Assembly (NCBI GenBank): GCA_963784575.1
Contig: CAWARU010000001.1
Coordinates: 248,001 to 312,000 of the forward strand
Length of the DNA: 64,000 nucleotides
Reading direction: 5' to 3'
Source: CAWARU01 sp963784575
GTDB taxonomy: Bacteria; Pseudomonadota; Gammaproteobacteria; UBA6186; Azoamicaceae
Shown: positions 37,816 through 46,857 of the stretch, in pieces
Numbering within the stretch: the stretch's first letter is position 1
Layout of the letters: every line of letters begins with the position of its first letter
Made by a program: the position numbers and the translations under genes
The notes under the pieces: generated by a model
What the model was told of the DNA's origin: nothing
What the model saw: only the letters and a program-made list of their open reading frames with translations
The model's database searches: none

Positions 37816-39036
37816 ATGAAATGGAAAACCTTAATTTTACAAGAGCTCACGCAAAGAAAAAGCAGATTTATTACTAATAGTCTTGCAATTATTTTAGGAA
37901 TTGCTGTAATTGTTGCAATAAATAACATTTCGATTTACTCTCAGAAAGCAATTGCAAAAGAATTAGACACTTTAGGTGCAAACATTTTAATTCTACCTGA
38001 ATCCACTACGTTGGTAGATTATTATAGTGCTGACATTCAATCAGGTGAATTACCCGAAGAATACGTGGATGTGTTAACTTCTTCGAATCTTGAAGGTTTA
38101 GATAATTTGTCACCAAAGTTATCGATGCCCGTAAATATAGACAATCAAAAAGTAATACTGACAGGTATTCTTCCAAAAAACGAATTTCAAAGTAAATCAT
38201 CTTGGCAAGGAGCGGGAATTTTTTCAAAACCGAAAGGATGTGGTAACGTAGAGGATATTTTTGGGCTAACAAATAAAGCCCCACAAGATAAAATCGGTAG
38301 AAAACGAGTTATTGAGACACTTGAAGACAACGAGATCCTGCTTGGATCTGAAATAGCTAAAAAACTTCAAGTATTAGAAGGTAATAGCATCAGTATTCTT
38401 AGCAAACCATTTACTGTGACTTCGGTATTACCAAAAACTGGAACTATTGATGATTCCCGTATTTTTGCTCATTTACATACTGTTCAAAATTTAGCGAATA
38501 AAGATGGAATTATTAACGTAATTGAAATAGTTGGCTGTTGTGAACAAATTTCAAAAGGTTTAGTCTCAAAAATCAACAAATTGCTTCCCGACACTAAAAT
38601 TGTCACTATTTCACAAATAGTTGACACTCAAATTAGAACCAATCAAGTCATGCGTAATTTATCTTTACTTTTCGTTGTTATTATTATCGGTTTAGGTGGC
38701 GCATTCATTGCCAATGATATGTATAACAATGTTCATGAAAGGCGCAAAGAAATAGGAATTCTTGTTGCTTTAGGAACAACATCTTCACAAATACTAAAAA
38801 TATTTTTATTTAAAGCATTAATATTAGGTGTTATAGGTGGGATTGGTGGTTATATTTTAGGTACACTTCTTGCTATTATTTTGGGTCCCGTGATGGCAGG
38901 TATTCCAGTACTTCCTATTTTTAACTTATTCGTCTGGTCTTTGTCGCTCGCTAGTGTGATTACTATTTTTGCTAGTTACTTTCCTGCTCGATATGCTACT
39001 CGACTCGATCCTTGCACTACAATCGGGGAAATTTAA
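37816..39036 (+). CDS. FtsX/MacB-type ABC transporter permease
   Basis: ATG at 37816 opens MKWKTLILQELTQRKSRFITNSLAIILGIAV, a first membrane helix, followed by a large periplasmic domain (about 45-280) with a CGNVED and a CCE Cys motif. Three C-terminal helices with MYNNVHERRKEIGILVALG follow and end YFPARYATRLDP. This is the MacB/LolC plan. The longer frame to 37777 overlaps the previous gene. It is co-transcribed with the ATPase two bases downstream. A decayed paralogue lies at 2611-2891. Confidence 0.85.
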   Translation: MKWKTLILQELTQRKSRFITNSLAIILGIAVIVAINNISIYSQKAIAKELDTLGANILILPESTTLVDYYSADIQSGELPEEYVDVLTSSNLEGLDNLSPKLSMPVNIDNQKVILTGILPKNEFQSKSSWQGAGIFSKPKGCGNVEDIFGLTNKAPQDKIGRKRVIETLEDNEILLGSEIAKKLQVLEGNSISILSKPFTVTSVLPKTGTIDDSRIFAHLHTVQNLANKDGIINVIEIVGCCEQISKGLVSKINKLLPDTKIVTISQIVDTQIRTNQVMRNLSLLFVVIIIGLGGAFIANDMYNNVHERRKEIGILVALGTTSSQILKIFLFKALILGVIGGIGGYILGTLLAIILGPVMAGIPVLPIFNLFVWSLSLASVITIFASYFPARYATRLDPCTTIGEI

Positions 39037-39038
39037 CC

Positions 39039-39791
39039 ATGATTAATGTAAAAAATATTTACAAAACTTATAAAAAGAGATCTCAAGAGATTAAAGCTAT
39101 AGATGATGTTTCAATAGATATACCACCCGGGGATTTTATTTCTATTGTAGGACAAAGTGGAAGTGGAAAAAGTTCTCTTCTCCTCGTATTAGGTGGAATG
39201 TTATCTCCTACAAGCGGTTCTGTGTGTATAGATAACAAATCACTATATGATTTGAATCATATTGAAAGAGCGGATCTTCGCAAGAAAAAAGTTGGTTTTG
39301 TTTTTCAATCCTTTAATTTAATACCTTATCTTACCACAATTCAAAATGTACAATTACCATTATTGCTTAATGGTGCTGACGAAAAATTTCAAGAAAAACG
39401 AGCCACACAGCTTTTAGAACGTCTTAATTTAAGTGACCGCTTAGATCATAAACCCGCTGAATTAAGTGTTGGCCAACAACAACGAGTTGCATTAGCCCGT
39501 ATGCTGGCAAATGATCCTGAAATTATTTTAGCTGATGAACCAACAGGAAATTTGGATGTTGAAACGAGTGGTCAAGTCATCGATTTTTTAAAAGAACTCA
39601 ACCAGGAAGGAAAAACAATTATTTTAGTAACCCATGATATGCGAATTGCAGATCAAGCCAATAGGATTTTAGTTATTTCTAAAGGAAAATTAACCGAATT
39701 AAATCGGAGCCACGAAAAGGAAATATTGGTTAGCACGTCAAATACACAATGTGATTTCTCAAATGAGCTATATGAAAATGTTTCATCTTAA
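39039..39791 (+). CDS. ABC transporter ATP-binding protein (MacB/LolD type)
   Basis: ATG at 39039 begins MINVKNIYKTYKKRSQEIKA. Walker A GQSGSGKSS, Q-loop FQSFNLIPYL, signature LSVGQQQR, Walker B IILADEPTG and H-loop THD are all present, and a short charged C-terminal extension follows. It energises the permease at 37816. The substrate is unknown; ArsR-type control suggests a metalloid or a protein handling it. It is the intact counterpart of the broken gene at 1866-2608. Confidence 0.9.
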   Translation: MINVKNIYKTYKKRSQEIKAIDDVSIDIPPGDFISIVGQSGSGKSSLLLVLGGMLSPTSGSVCIDNKSLYDLNHIERADLRKKKVGFVFQSFNLIPYLTTIQNVQLPLLLNGADEKFQEKRATQLLERLNLSDRLDHKPAELSVGQQQRVALARMLANDPEIILADEPTGNLDVETSGQVIDFLKELNQEGKTIILVTHDMRIADQANRILVISKGKLTELNRSHEKEILVSTSNTQCDFSNELYENVSS

Positions 39792-39830
39792 CTATAAAAA
39801 ATCAAAATTCTTAAGGAAATTAAAAAAACC

Positions 39831-40892
39831 TTAGGACTTACAGTTAGTATTATCATCTGATTCATTAAGCTCTGATTCAATTTCTTGAATAGTAGGTAAA
39901 CTACTCTTCAGATTATCAGGTATGGCCTTGGTGAGTAAATATTCAGATACCCCTATTGGTTTTTCAATATTTCGAAGAGCGTATTCCGCGATCACTTTAT
40001 CTCGAGCTTTACATAACAATAAACCAATACTCGGTTTATCTTCTGGCATCTTTAATTTATCATCTACCGCACTTAAATAAAAATTTAATTGTCCGGCATG
40101 TTCTGGTTTAAATGGGGTAGCCTTAATTTCGATCACAACATAACAATGAAGGATAACGTGATAGAAAAGCATATCAATAAAAAATTCTGTTCCACTCACT
40201 TCAATAGGAACTTGCCGACCAAGGAAAGCAAAACCCTTGCCGAGCTCTAAAAGAAATTTAGTAATGTGTTGAATAGAAGCATGTTCAATTTCCCTTTCTT
40301 GTGCTTCATCATGCAGACCTAAGCAATCAAAATTATATGGATCTTTCAACAACTCTTGAGCTAAATTAGATTGAGATTCTGGTAACCGAGTAAGATAATT
40401 TGAGACTTTATTTTCAAGAAGAGCTTGTCTCTTATATAAATTTGATTGTATTTGCTTTTCTAGCATCGGTCTGGACCATCCATGTTCTATATCCTGCGTT
40501 AAATACCACTGTCTTTCTTTATTATCCTTAATTCGAGTTAATATCATCACATGTCCCCAAGGCAATTGGTCAACGGCGTGCTGACCAATTCCATTAGGGT
40601 ATAAATGGGCAAAAATTCTCATATATTTGAGGTTCGTTTTCGAAAATCCTTTCATTTCTGGAAAATCTATTCGCAGATCATGGGATACTTGTTCTAGTAG
40701 CTTATCACCCCAATCAGTAACTTTACCCTTTTCTATAAGGTCCTTTCCTATTTGCCAGTACATTTGAATTACTTCTTTGTTTAATACTATTGCCGCTCTA
40801 ACCCTACTTGTACTGACATAAGATTTAAGCTTATTGAAAAATTCGATATATGTTGCATCTAAATGCAATGACAACTCATTTGATTGTTCCAC
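39831..40892 (-). CDS. YhcG/DUF1016-family PD-(D/E)XK nuclease-like protein
   Basis: The 353-residue protein has the N-terminal DUF1016 helical region (SRVRAAIVLNKEVIQMYWQIGKDLIE, QLPWGHVMIL) and a C-terminal nuclease-like core with FIDMLFYH then CYVVIEIK, the D...ExK pattern. Conserved GLLLCKARDKVIAEYAL follows. Such genes occur with restriction systems and mobile islands, and their role is uncertain. Here it is next to the split antirestriction gene ardA. The frame is intact. Confidence 0.85.
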   Translation of the reverse strand: MEQSNELSLHLDATYIEFFNKLKSYVSTSRVRAAIVLNKEVIQMYWQIGKDLIEKGKVTDWGDKLLEQVSHDLRIDFPEMKGFSKTNLKYMRIFAHLYPNGIGQHAVDQLPWGHVMILTRIKDNKERQWYLTQDIEHGWSRPMLEKQIQSNLYKRQALLENKVSNYLTRLPESQSNLAQELLKDPYNFDCLGLHDEAQEREIEHASIQHITKFLLELGKGFAFLGRQVPIEVSGTEFFIDMLFYHVILHCYVVIEIKATPFKPEHAGQLNFYLSAVDDKLKMPEDKPSIGLLLCKARDKVIAEYALRNIEKPIGVSEYLLTKAIPDNLKSSLPTIQEIESELNESDDNTNCKS

Positions 40893-40974
40893 TTCTATCT
40901 CCCAATTTCGCCTTCTAAAATGCAGTATTTAAAAACACGGTTTGTAGACTTTACAGCGCAACATGCACTTTTCC

Positions 40975-41001
40975 AATTGGTCAGCACAGCGCTGACCAAT
41001 T
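40975..41001. repeat. Perfect hairpin upstream of the YhcG-like gene
   Basis: AATTGGTCAGC / GCTGACCAATT arms around ACAGC. A related dyad, AATTGGTCA...TGACCAATT, occurs within the YhcG-like gene near 40565-40590. This may be an operator or decayed coding sequence. Confidence 0.5.
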
Positions 41002-41087
41002 ACTGTACAAAAAAACAGATACAGGTAGCTCTATTAATCCTGATGTCTCCGTCTTATTGCTCCACACAGCAAAATGCACAGCAAGCT

Positions 41088-41110
41088 TTGTTGCGACAGT
41101 GTCGCAACAA
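41088..41110. repeat. Perfect palindrome between ardA and the YhcG-like gene
   Basis: TTGTTGCGACA, G, TGTCGCAACAA: 11-bp arms around one base. It lies about 25 bp past the ardA stop, with no T run, so it is either a protein-binding site or part of a weak terminator. Confidence 0.5.
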
Positions 41111-41134
41111 TTTAAACTGTCCCTCTAATATCAA

Positions 41135-43852
41135 TCATTCACACCATCCCTTCATAATGGAAAACACGTGGGTCTTCCTGCTATCCTCAATAGAAAAATA
41201 GTCATTACCAAAAATACCTTTTTTGTCGGATAAGCAAGGACTGTTGCCAACCCTTGCTCTCCTAAGAACGCACCGTACGAGTTTCCCCATAGTACGCTCA
41301 AGCCCTTATAAGGCCATTGTTTATGACCCGGTTACTCCCAGTCCTCCTTCTCTTGATTTCAGCAAATCCCACCAGGTTTGCCACCAATTTGGACGCTTAG
41401 TCTTCTGTTCGATTTCCATGCGTTTTAAGATCCTTTTGTCCAAATAATCATGATAAATCGGATTATAAGGTGTAGCATCAGATCTTAATTTGATGTGTCG
41501 TCTAATAGGAGTATCGCTGGCTTTCACGAGATCTAGGTATGTGATATTATCACTTTTACCCTTACTTTTCGTTTTAGCATAAAACACCCAGCTGCGTAGT
41601 TTATCATTACGCCAGTATTTATCGTGGATCCATATTGCCCCTTTCTGAGGATGCCGTCTTTTGGCCCATCGCCGCAAGGCCCGAAAGATTTGATAATCTA
41701 CATAAGCGAAGGCTTCTTTAGAACACACGTGATGGAAATGATTGGTCCAACCACGAATCTTAGGATTCAATAGTTGAATTAGATTTTCCGTCTTTGCTGT
41801 TGCTTGCTTTTTGATGATTTTACGAATATCGGTAAGGAATCGTTTAACATTGCTTTTCGCAGGTTTAATGATAAGCTTACCTTTATACTTACGTATATTT
41901 GCACCAAGAAAGTCAAAACCTTCGTCGATATGGGTGATTCTTGTTTTCTCTAGAGAGAGGCTTAATCCTCTCTCTCTTAGAAATAATTCCACAACTGGCT
42001 TCACTTTGTCTTCAAGCGCTTCTTTCGTCGCACCCGTTATAATAAAATCGTCTGCGTAAACACAAACACTGATCTTATCTTTTGGATTCGGAACAGACTT
42101 CTTAACTGCTTCCTCTAATCCACTGAGTGTAACGACCAGAAGTGATGGCGAACACAAACCACCCTGAGGTGTGCCAAATTCTGTGGGATAGAATTCACCA
42201 TTTTCAATGTAGCCCGCAGCAAGCCATTTCTGTAGCATAACTTTATCCATAGGTGCATTTTCTAGCAACCACGAATGCGAAATGTTGTCGAAACAGCTTT
42301 TAATGTCGCCCTCTAAAATATATTGCGTTGATGTTTTTCGGCTCAATTTCTTGAAACTGTGCTCGATAGCATCATGCGTTGATCTTAGTGGTCTAAATCC
42401 ATATGAATTCCTATCCGCCAACATCTCCGCTACCGGTTCGAGAGCAAGCAAATGTAATGCTTGTTGTCCTCTACATTGCATCGAAGGAATGCTAAGCGGC
42501 CTTACTTTCCCTTTCTCCTTCTTAGGAATATAGATCCGCCTTAATGGTAAAGTTTGATAACCTCGCCTTTTAAGGGACATTACTGCTTTCATCTTGAGTG
42601 TGGGGGTATTCCAGATTATACCGTCTACACCAGGTGTTTTAGAACCTTGATTTTGGACTACTCGTTTCACTGCAAGTAACTTTGCATGAAGCGAGTGAGT
42701 GAGAAGCCACTGTAGAGATTTAACTCTACCGTACTTCTTTTCTCGGAAGGCCTTTGCAATACGCATTTGGAGTCGACGAACTTCTGCCACAACGATTGAC
42801 CAATCGATAGATTTCCAATCTAGCCGAGTATTAGAGGACGCACCAGCGATTGCCGTCATTTGCTTTTCCTCATTCTGTAGATTCTCCAAATTATCTTGCA
42901 ATTAAGGACCAATACGGAAGTGGGCCCACTTGCGTGTTCGGTAATGTTTCAACCAATATCTGCGCAGTTACAGCGCAGCGTTCGCTTTCTCCGCTCTCCG
43001 ATACTTGCATTGCCATGGGTTGATCTTACGATCAACTTTCCCAATTACTTGGGAGCTCTGCAAGCTTACCGCGTTCCACAGTTCGAGCAATGATGGTTTA
43101 GGCGCCTGCTATCGACCGGGGATTTTCTTGGTTACGGGAGACTATCATTTAATTTCTCCACCTATCCCTTTACCATTTGGTTCAGGTGTTTCAGCCATTT
43201 CACCTGTTCTACGTAACGGTCTTTATCACAGATTTACATACGTTCGCCATGCCATCTACCTAGCGCTCACCCGAATTTGGCTATCAGGAGGATATCGTTC
43301 TTGCGATTGACATCCCGCATATTGCTATGCTTTGCTACATTGTTAGGAACGCTCTTTATTCAGTCCCTAGGTTTATCCGGTAACACGGATAGCGCCCTAC
43401 TCGGCGAAGTGGACGCAGCTCGATGCTGTGGCATCGTGTCGCACAAAGGATTCATAGTCTACATAGATTTTTGCATGATCGGGAAGAATAACGCCACATT
43501 CCTTATCAAAAAGGTCCATTGCAAAATCCAGCTCGCTTCTAAATTTTCCTTGGTAATGATTAACTATCGCCTCTTCAGCTAAATAAATATCGTTATCAAA
43601 ATGCTCTAAAACTTTAATACCCCATTTCCCATAGGTTACCAGGAAAATAGCTTTTTCATGGATTTGCTCAATGCCCTCATCTTTATTCAAGGATAATGAT
43701 TCAAAACCGTCGTAGGCAAAAATAGACCATTCTGACGGATTTCTCGCCGGGCTCCTAGAAAGCATATCGTTTATCTTGCAGTGGATGACTTCGAATTCTT
43801 GCGACATATCAATCCAAATACCATGTAGAATATTTTGATTATATGAAGCCAT
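41135..43852 (-). CDS. ardA: ArdA-type antirestriction protein, split by a group II intron
   Basis: Exon 1 (43852-43445) encodes 136 residues with the ArdA pattern: HGIWIDMSQEFEVIHCKINDML, SEWSIFAYDGFE, and the acidic ELDFAMDLFDKE ... YVDYESF. Exon 2 (41224-41135) continues in frame as KKGIFGNDYFSIEDSRK to a stop. Removing 43444-41225 gives exactly 165 residues, the usual ArdA length, with YESF joined to KKGIFGNDYF. ArdA mimics DNA to block type I restriction enzymes. Without splicing, the protein would end 15 residues into the intron. Confidence 0.82.
41225..43444 (-). mobile_element. Group II intron 2, inserted in ardA
   Basis: The 5' end GTGCGACACGATGCC directly follows codon 136 of ardA, and the 3' end CTTATCCGAC precedes codon 137, giving the standard GTGYG...AY ends. 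Domain V (GAGCGTACTATGG, GGAAAC, CGGTGCGTTC) lies at about 41305-41270, with a domain VI hairpin (AAGGGTTGGCAACAGTCCTT) after it. Length 2,220 bp. An intact RT/maturase lies inside. The exon junction keeps the ardA frame, so splicing can be traceless. Confidence 0.85.
41321..42901 (-). CDS. ltrA: Group II intron reverse transcriptase/maturase (intron 2)
   Basis: The 526-residue protein shares its plan with the intron 1 maturase: VKRVVQNQGSKTPGVDG, IPKKEKGKVRPLSIPS, TPQGGLCSP, YADDFIITG, KIRGWTNHFH and ATPYNPIYHDYLDKR. The two are clearly related but not identical, so they are separate arrivals or an old duplication. It is intact and lies in the domain IV position of intron 2. Confidence 0.92.
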   Translation of the reverse strand: MQDNLENLQNEEKQMTAIAGASSNTRLDWKSIDWSIVVAEVRRLQMRIAKAFREKKYGRVKSLQWLLTHSLHAKLLAVKRVVQNQGSKTPGVDGIIWNTPTLKMKAVMSLKRRGYQTLPLRRIYIPKKEKGKVRPLSIPSMQCRGQQALHLLALEPVAEMLADRNSYGFRPLRSTHDAIEHSFKKLSRKTSTQYILEGDIKSCFDNISHSWLLENAPMDKVMLQKWLAAGYIENGEFYPTEFGTPQGGLCSPSLLVVTLSGLEEAVKKSVPNPKDKISVCVYADDFIITGATKEALEDKVKPVVELFLRERGLSLSLEKTRITHIDEGFDFLGANIRKYKGKLIIKPAKSNVKRFLTDIRKIIKKQATAKTENLIQLLNPKIRGWTNHFHHVCSKEAFAYVDYQIFRALRRWAKRRHPQKGAIWIHDKYWRNDKLRSWVFYAKTKSKGKSDNITYLDLVKASDTPIRRHIKLRSDATPYNPIYHDYLDKRILKRMEIEQKTKRPNWWQTWWDLLKSREGGLGVTGS

Positions 43853-43942
43853 ACAGATAACACATATCTTAGGAGGTTTCTCTAAGTCATGTGCCTCGGG
43901 GATAAAGAAATGATGATTGTCAAAAGAAAGGAATTTGCTTCA

Positions 43943-45012
43943 CGGCAATCGCACTGCCAATAGATTTTGTCTAATACCTTGATTATTTTATAAATTCCTG
44001 TTAAAAATGATTACATTTTTTTGTTAGGCAGGAAGCCAAATATGACATTAACAGGAACTTTTTTTGACCATTTCTCAAACATCGAAGATCCCAGAATTCA
44101 CAACCATAACTTTAGGCATAAAATCTTTGATATTTTAGTGATTACTGTATTAGCTACAATTTGTGGCGCAGACGGTTGGGCTGAAATTGAACGTTTCGGC
44201 GAAGCAAAAAAAGATTGGCTTAGCACTTTCCTTGAGTTGCCTAATGGAATCCCCTCTCATGATACCTTTGGACGTGTATTTTCTATTTTAGAACCCAAAG
44301 AATTCGAAAAGTGTTTTAGTTCGTGGTTAAAATCACTCACCGTTGATCTCAAGAAAGAAATCATCGCGTTAGATGGCAAAACTGTAAGAGGATCTGGCAA
44401 TAAACGACAAAAAGAACCAGCTATTCATCTAGTCAGCGCATGGGCAGCAAAAGCACGTATAATGTTAGCTCAAATTAAACATCGACGAAAAGTAGAGAAA
44501 ATTCATGATCATGGGCGAGTAGAAACACGTCGTTACACCCTTGTTTCTGCACGCGACCCACTCTTTTTTGAATTACGTTGGCCTGGTCTTAGAGGCATTG
44601 GAAAGATCGACATCACGCGTACAACCAATAATGAAGTTGAATATTCAACTCGTTATTTTCTCACGAGCCTACATTACGAAAATATTGAAATTTTCATGGA
44701 AGCAGTAAGAAAACATTGGCAGATTGAAATAGATCTCCACTGGTCATTAGATGTGAGCTTTCGAGAAGATCATTGCCAAGTTCGTTTGGGTCATGCACCC
44801 GAAAATTTAGCATTGATCCGCCGTATTGCTTTGAATTTATTAAAGCAAGAACAGACACACAAAAATGGTATTAGCTGTCGAAGGAAAACCGCTGGGTGGG
44901 ATAATAAATATTTATTGAAGGTTTTAAGCGCTGATCAGCAGATTACTAGAAAAACTAAATCCGATGCTCCGGAAAAAATTGGTTAGGAGGTAGGCCAGTG
45001 CGATTGCCATGC
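43943..45012 (+). mobile_element. ISAs1-family element, internally deleted
   Basis: Inverted ends GGCAATCGCACTGCCA (43943-43958) and GGCCAGTGCGATTGCC (44997-45012) flank one shortened transposase gene. The right end abuts an integrase C-terminal remnant, so this element cut the integrase gene. Confidence 0.75.
44042..44986 (+). CDS. ISAs1-family transposase with in-frame deletion
   Basis: The N-terminal part is complete: DPRIHNHNFRHKIFDILVITV, GADGWAEIERFGEAKKDWL, IPSHDTFGRVF and the first catalytic region IALDGKTVRGS. After MLAQIK the sequence jumps to HRRKVEKIHDHGRVETRR. Normal family members have about 65 more residues here, including the second catalytic Asp (VTIDAMGCQ). The C-terminal WQIEIDLHWSLDVSFREDHC motif with Glu remains. 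The frame is open but the enzyme should be inactive. Start ATG 44042. Confidence 0.8.
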   Translation: MTLTGTFFDHFSNIEDPRIHNHNFRHKIFDILVITVLATICGADGWAEIERFGEAKKDWLSTFLELPNGIPSHDTFGRVFSILEPKEFEKCFSSWLKSLTVDLKKEIIALDGKTVRGSGNKRQKEPAIHLVSAWAAKARIMLAQIKHRRKVEKIHDHGRVETRRYTLVSARDPLFFELRWPGLRGIGKIDITRTTNNEVEYSTRYFLTSLHYENIEIFMEAVRKHWQIEIDLHWSLDVSFREDHCQVRLGHAPENLALIRRIALNLLKQEQTHKNGISCRRKTAGWDNKYLLKVLSADQQITRKTKSDAPEKIG

Positions 45013-45187
45013 CCATTACTCAGCAGCAGAATTGCATAACTTGATAGAAGCCGCAAATAAGGTTTGCGATCGCTCCCGTCAAGGGCCAGTGCTAACCCTG
45101 CTGCGTACTAACCGTGAGCTGGTTAGCGAGTTTGGGCAAAAAACCCCCACAAAATCCCCACAATCGAAAATTGTGAAGAATGGTTGA
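45013..45187 (+). pseudogene. Tyrosine integrase C-terminal remnant
   Basis: Directly after the ISAs1 end the frame reads AHYSAAELHNLIEAANKVCD then RSRQGPVLTLLR to a stop at 45187. This resembles the end of a phage-type integrase just past the active-site Tyr (RYAHxS). A diverged copy with its own stop lies at 52250-52336. Both lie immediately upstream of a tRNA-Arg fragment, the normal place for an integrase gene. Confidence 0.6.
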
Positions 45188-45231
45188 AATCAAACTTACA
45201 GAGGTAACGCCTTGATTTTAAAAGAAAATCT

Positions 45232-45278
45232 TGGCGCGCCCGGAGAGATTCGAACTCCCGACCACCTGGTTCGAAGCC
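45232..45278 (-). other. tRNA-Arg(UCG) 3'-half fragment, attachment-site copy 2
   Basis: Minus-strand sequence from the anticodon loop CTTCGAA through the T arm to CCA. The 41-bp core (45238-45278) is identical to the other two copies, and identity ends inside the anticodon stem (GGCTTCGAA). It marks the end of the 25.8-45.2 kb segment and the start of the 45.2-52.4 kb segment. Confidence 0.75.
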
Positions 45279-45446
45279 TTAGGGTCTTTTTGTAAGCACT
45301 TGATTTTATTGGAAAAACCGTACCCGTCGAACCCGCTATTTTGCATGACCAAGCACGACTGAGCAGAGCTGATCCCCGCAAAATCCACACAGGGCAAAAA
45401 TTACTTCATGTTGCATGACTAAAACACACCATATGTAGGACGCACC

Positions 45447-46796
45447 CTAATTTTTACACTTTGTACGCGCTGAGGTATATTGATTTGCCGTGCAAACAAA
45501 TACCTTTTTTCTTAATCCTTGGCTTTGCAACCAGCGTCGAATTTCTTTTTCATGGGCTTCGTCCGTTATCATTAATGATAAATCTTCACCCAGTTTTAAA
45601 GTACCAGGAAAGCCAATTTCACCTTGATAGGCAGGTGGGCGACAATTTTCAAGTTTTTTAATAGTTGCTAATATTAGGGGGCAACGACCATCTCGAAGTA
45701 ATACTTGTTCTTTTTCTGTTAAACCGTCAATTTTGGGGCGGGTTAGTGCACTGGTAAATGATTCCAGAGCTTGGGTTAATTCATCTACATATCTTGCAAC
45801 ATGGTTCAGCATTGCACTTTTTTTAGCTTGAATCTCTTCCTTTTCAAAATAAGCTGGTTCGATCGTTCTAATCATCATAATACGAGTCGCAAAAGAATTA
45901 TTAAGCATTGCGTCTTCAGCTTCGACAATCCTATGCAACCTGAAAGGAGGACGTAAATTTCCTTCTTCAAAGATATGTTCATCGTAATTAATTTTAGATG
46001 ACTCGATATATCCAAATATTTTGATATTATATCCAGCAGATTGAAATCGCAACTTTATTGCAAGCACACTATCTTTGCTATCTTTCGCGATAAAAAGTGG
46101 CGCGCTTGTAAGCGCCTCCATCACTTTTTTGTGTTCCAAAAGTGGCTCCCATACATGACTTTGCTGTAAAATGGGCAAAATATCTTCAAGCCTCTTTTTG
46201 TATTTTTCTTGATACATTTTTTCATTTATTGAACGAAGCCTTAAGATATAGATGGTTAATTCAATTAATTTATCCGCATCTCCAAGTTCTTCTTGCATAT
46301 TTAACAATCGTCTCTCAGCAATGGCTTTTTCAAAGTGTCCTAAACATATTAATAATGCTTCATCAAGGGCCTTTATATCTAAACGATACTTTTCTTGACC
46401 TTTATGACTATCCATAGTATAAGTCGCATATTGCCAAGCCACCTCAAAGTTCTTTGGCGCAACGCCTGATAAATGTTTTGAATTGACACCTGCAAATCGT
46501 GAACCCTTACCATATGCTCCTACGGTGGGAGCTAAACCATTTTTTAACATTGTCCCTAAGGGCATAAGAGTATTATTACTTAGTCGAAATCCTGGTAGTA
46601 AGCCTCGTCCATTTGTACCTGTCATCCACGTCACATTTTCCATTGTTTTTTTTCTTTGTGCTATAAATTCATGAACACATTTTAGGAAGGCTTGCTTTGC
46701 TGTTTCCATTCTGAGGGTTTTTCTAGGAACTTGCAAAGATCCAGTTTCCGCACTGCTTTTTATCTCGTCTTGAACTGTTGTTTTTTCAGTAGCCAT
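45447..46796 (-). CDS. Unknown protein, 449 residues, effector candidate
   Basis: No family recognised. It is soluble and largely helical, without signal peptide or membrane segments. An early segment GTNGRGLLPGFRLSNNTLMPLG is Gly-rich. The central part is rich in Lys/Glu/Leu helices (YILRLRSINEKMYQEKYKKRLEDILPIL), and near the end is CPLILATIKKLENCRPPAYQGEIGFPG. It lies 61 bp after the companion gene at 46858 on the same strand, so the two probably form one operon within an integrative-element segment. Host-directed function is only a guess from context. Confidence 0.55.
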   Translation of the reverse strand: MATEKTTVQDEIKSSAETGSLQVPRKTLRMETAKQAFLKCVHEFIAQRKKTMENVTWMTGTNGRGLLPGFRLSNNTLMPLGTMLKNGLAPTVGAYGKGSRFAGVNSKHLSGVAPKNFEVAWQYATYTMDSHKGQEKYRLDIKALDEALLICLGHFEKAIAERRLLNMQEELGDADKLIELTIYILRLRSINEKMYQEKYKKRLEDILPILQQSHVWEPLLEHKKVMEALTSAPLFIAKDSKDSVLAIKLRFQSAGYNIKIFGYIESSKINYDEHIFEEGNLRPPFRLHRIVEAEDAMLNNSFATRIMMIRTIEPAYFEKEEIQAKKSAMLNHVARYVDELTQALESFTSALTRPKIDGLTEKEQVLLRDGRCPLILATIKKLENCRPPAYQGEIGFPGTLKLGEDLSLMITDEAHEKEIRRWLQSQGLRKKVFVCTANQYTSARTKCKN

Positions 46797-46857
46797 TTTT
46801 ATTTAATACCCATTTTGATTTAAATAGCACTAATATTTTAATTACCAGTGACTATTG

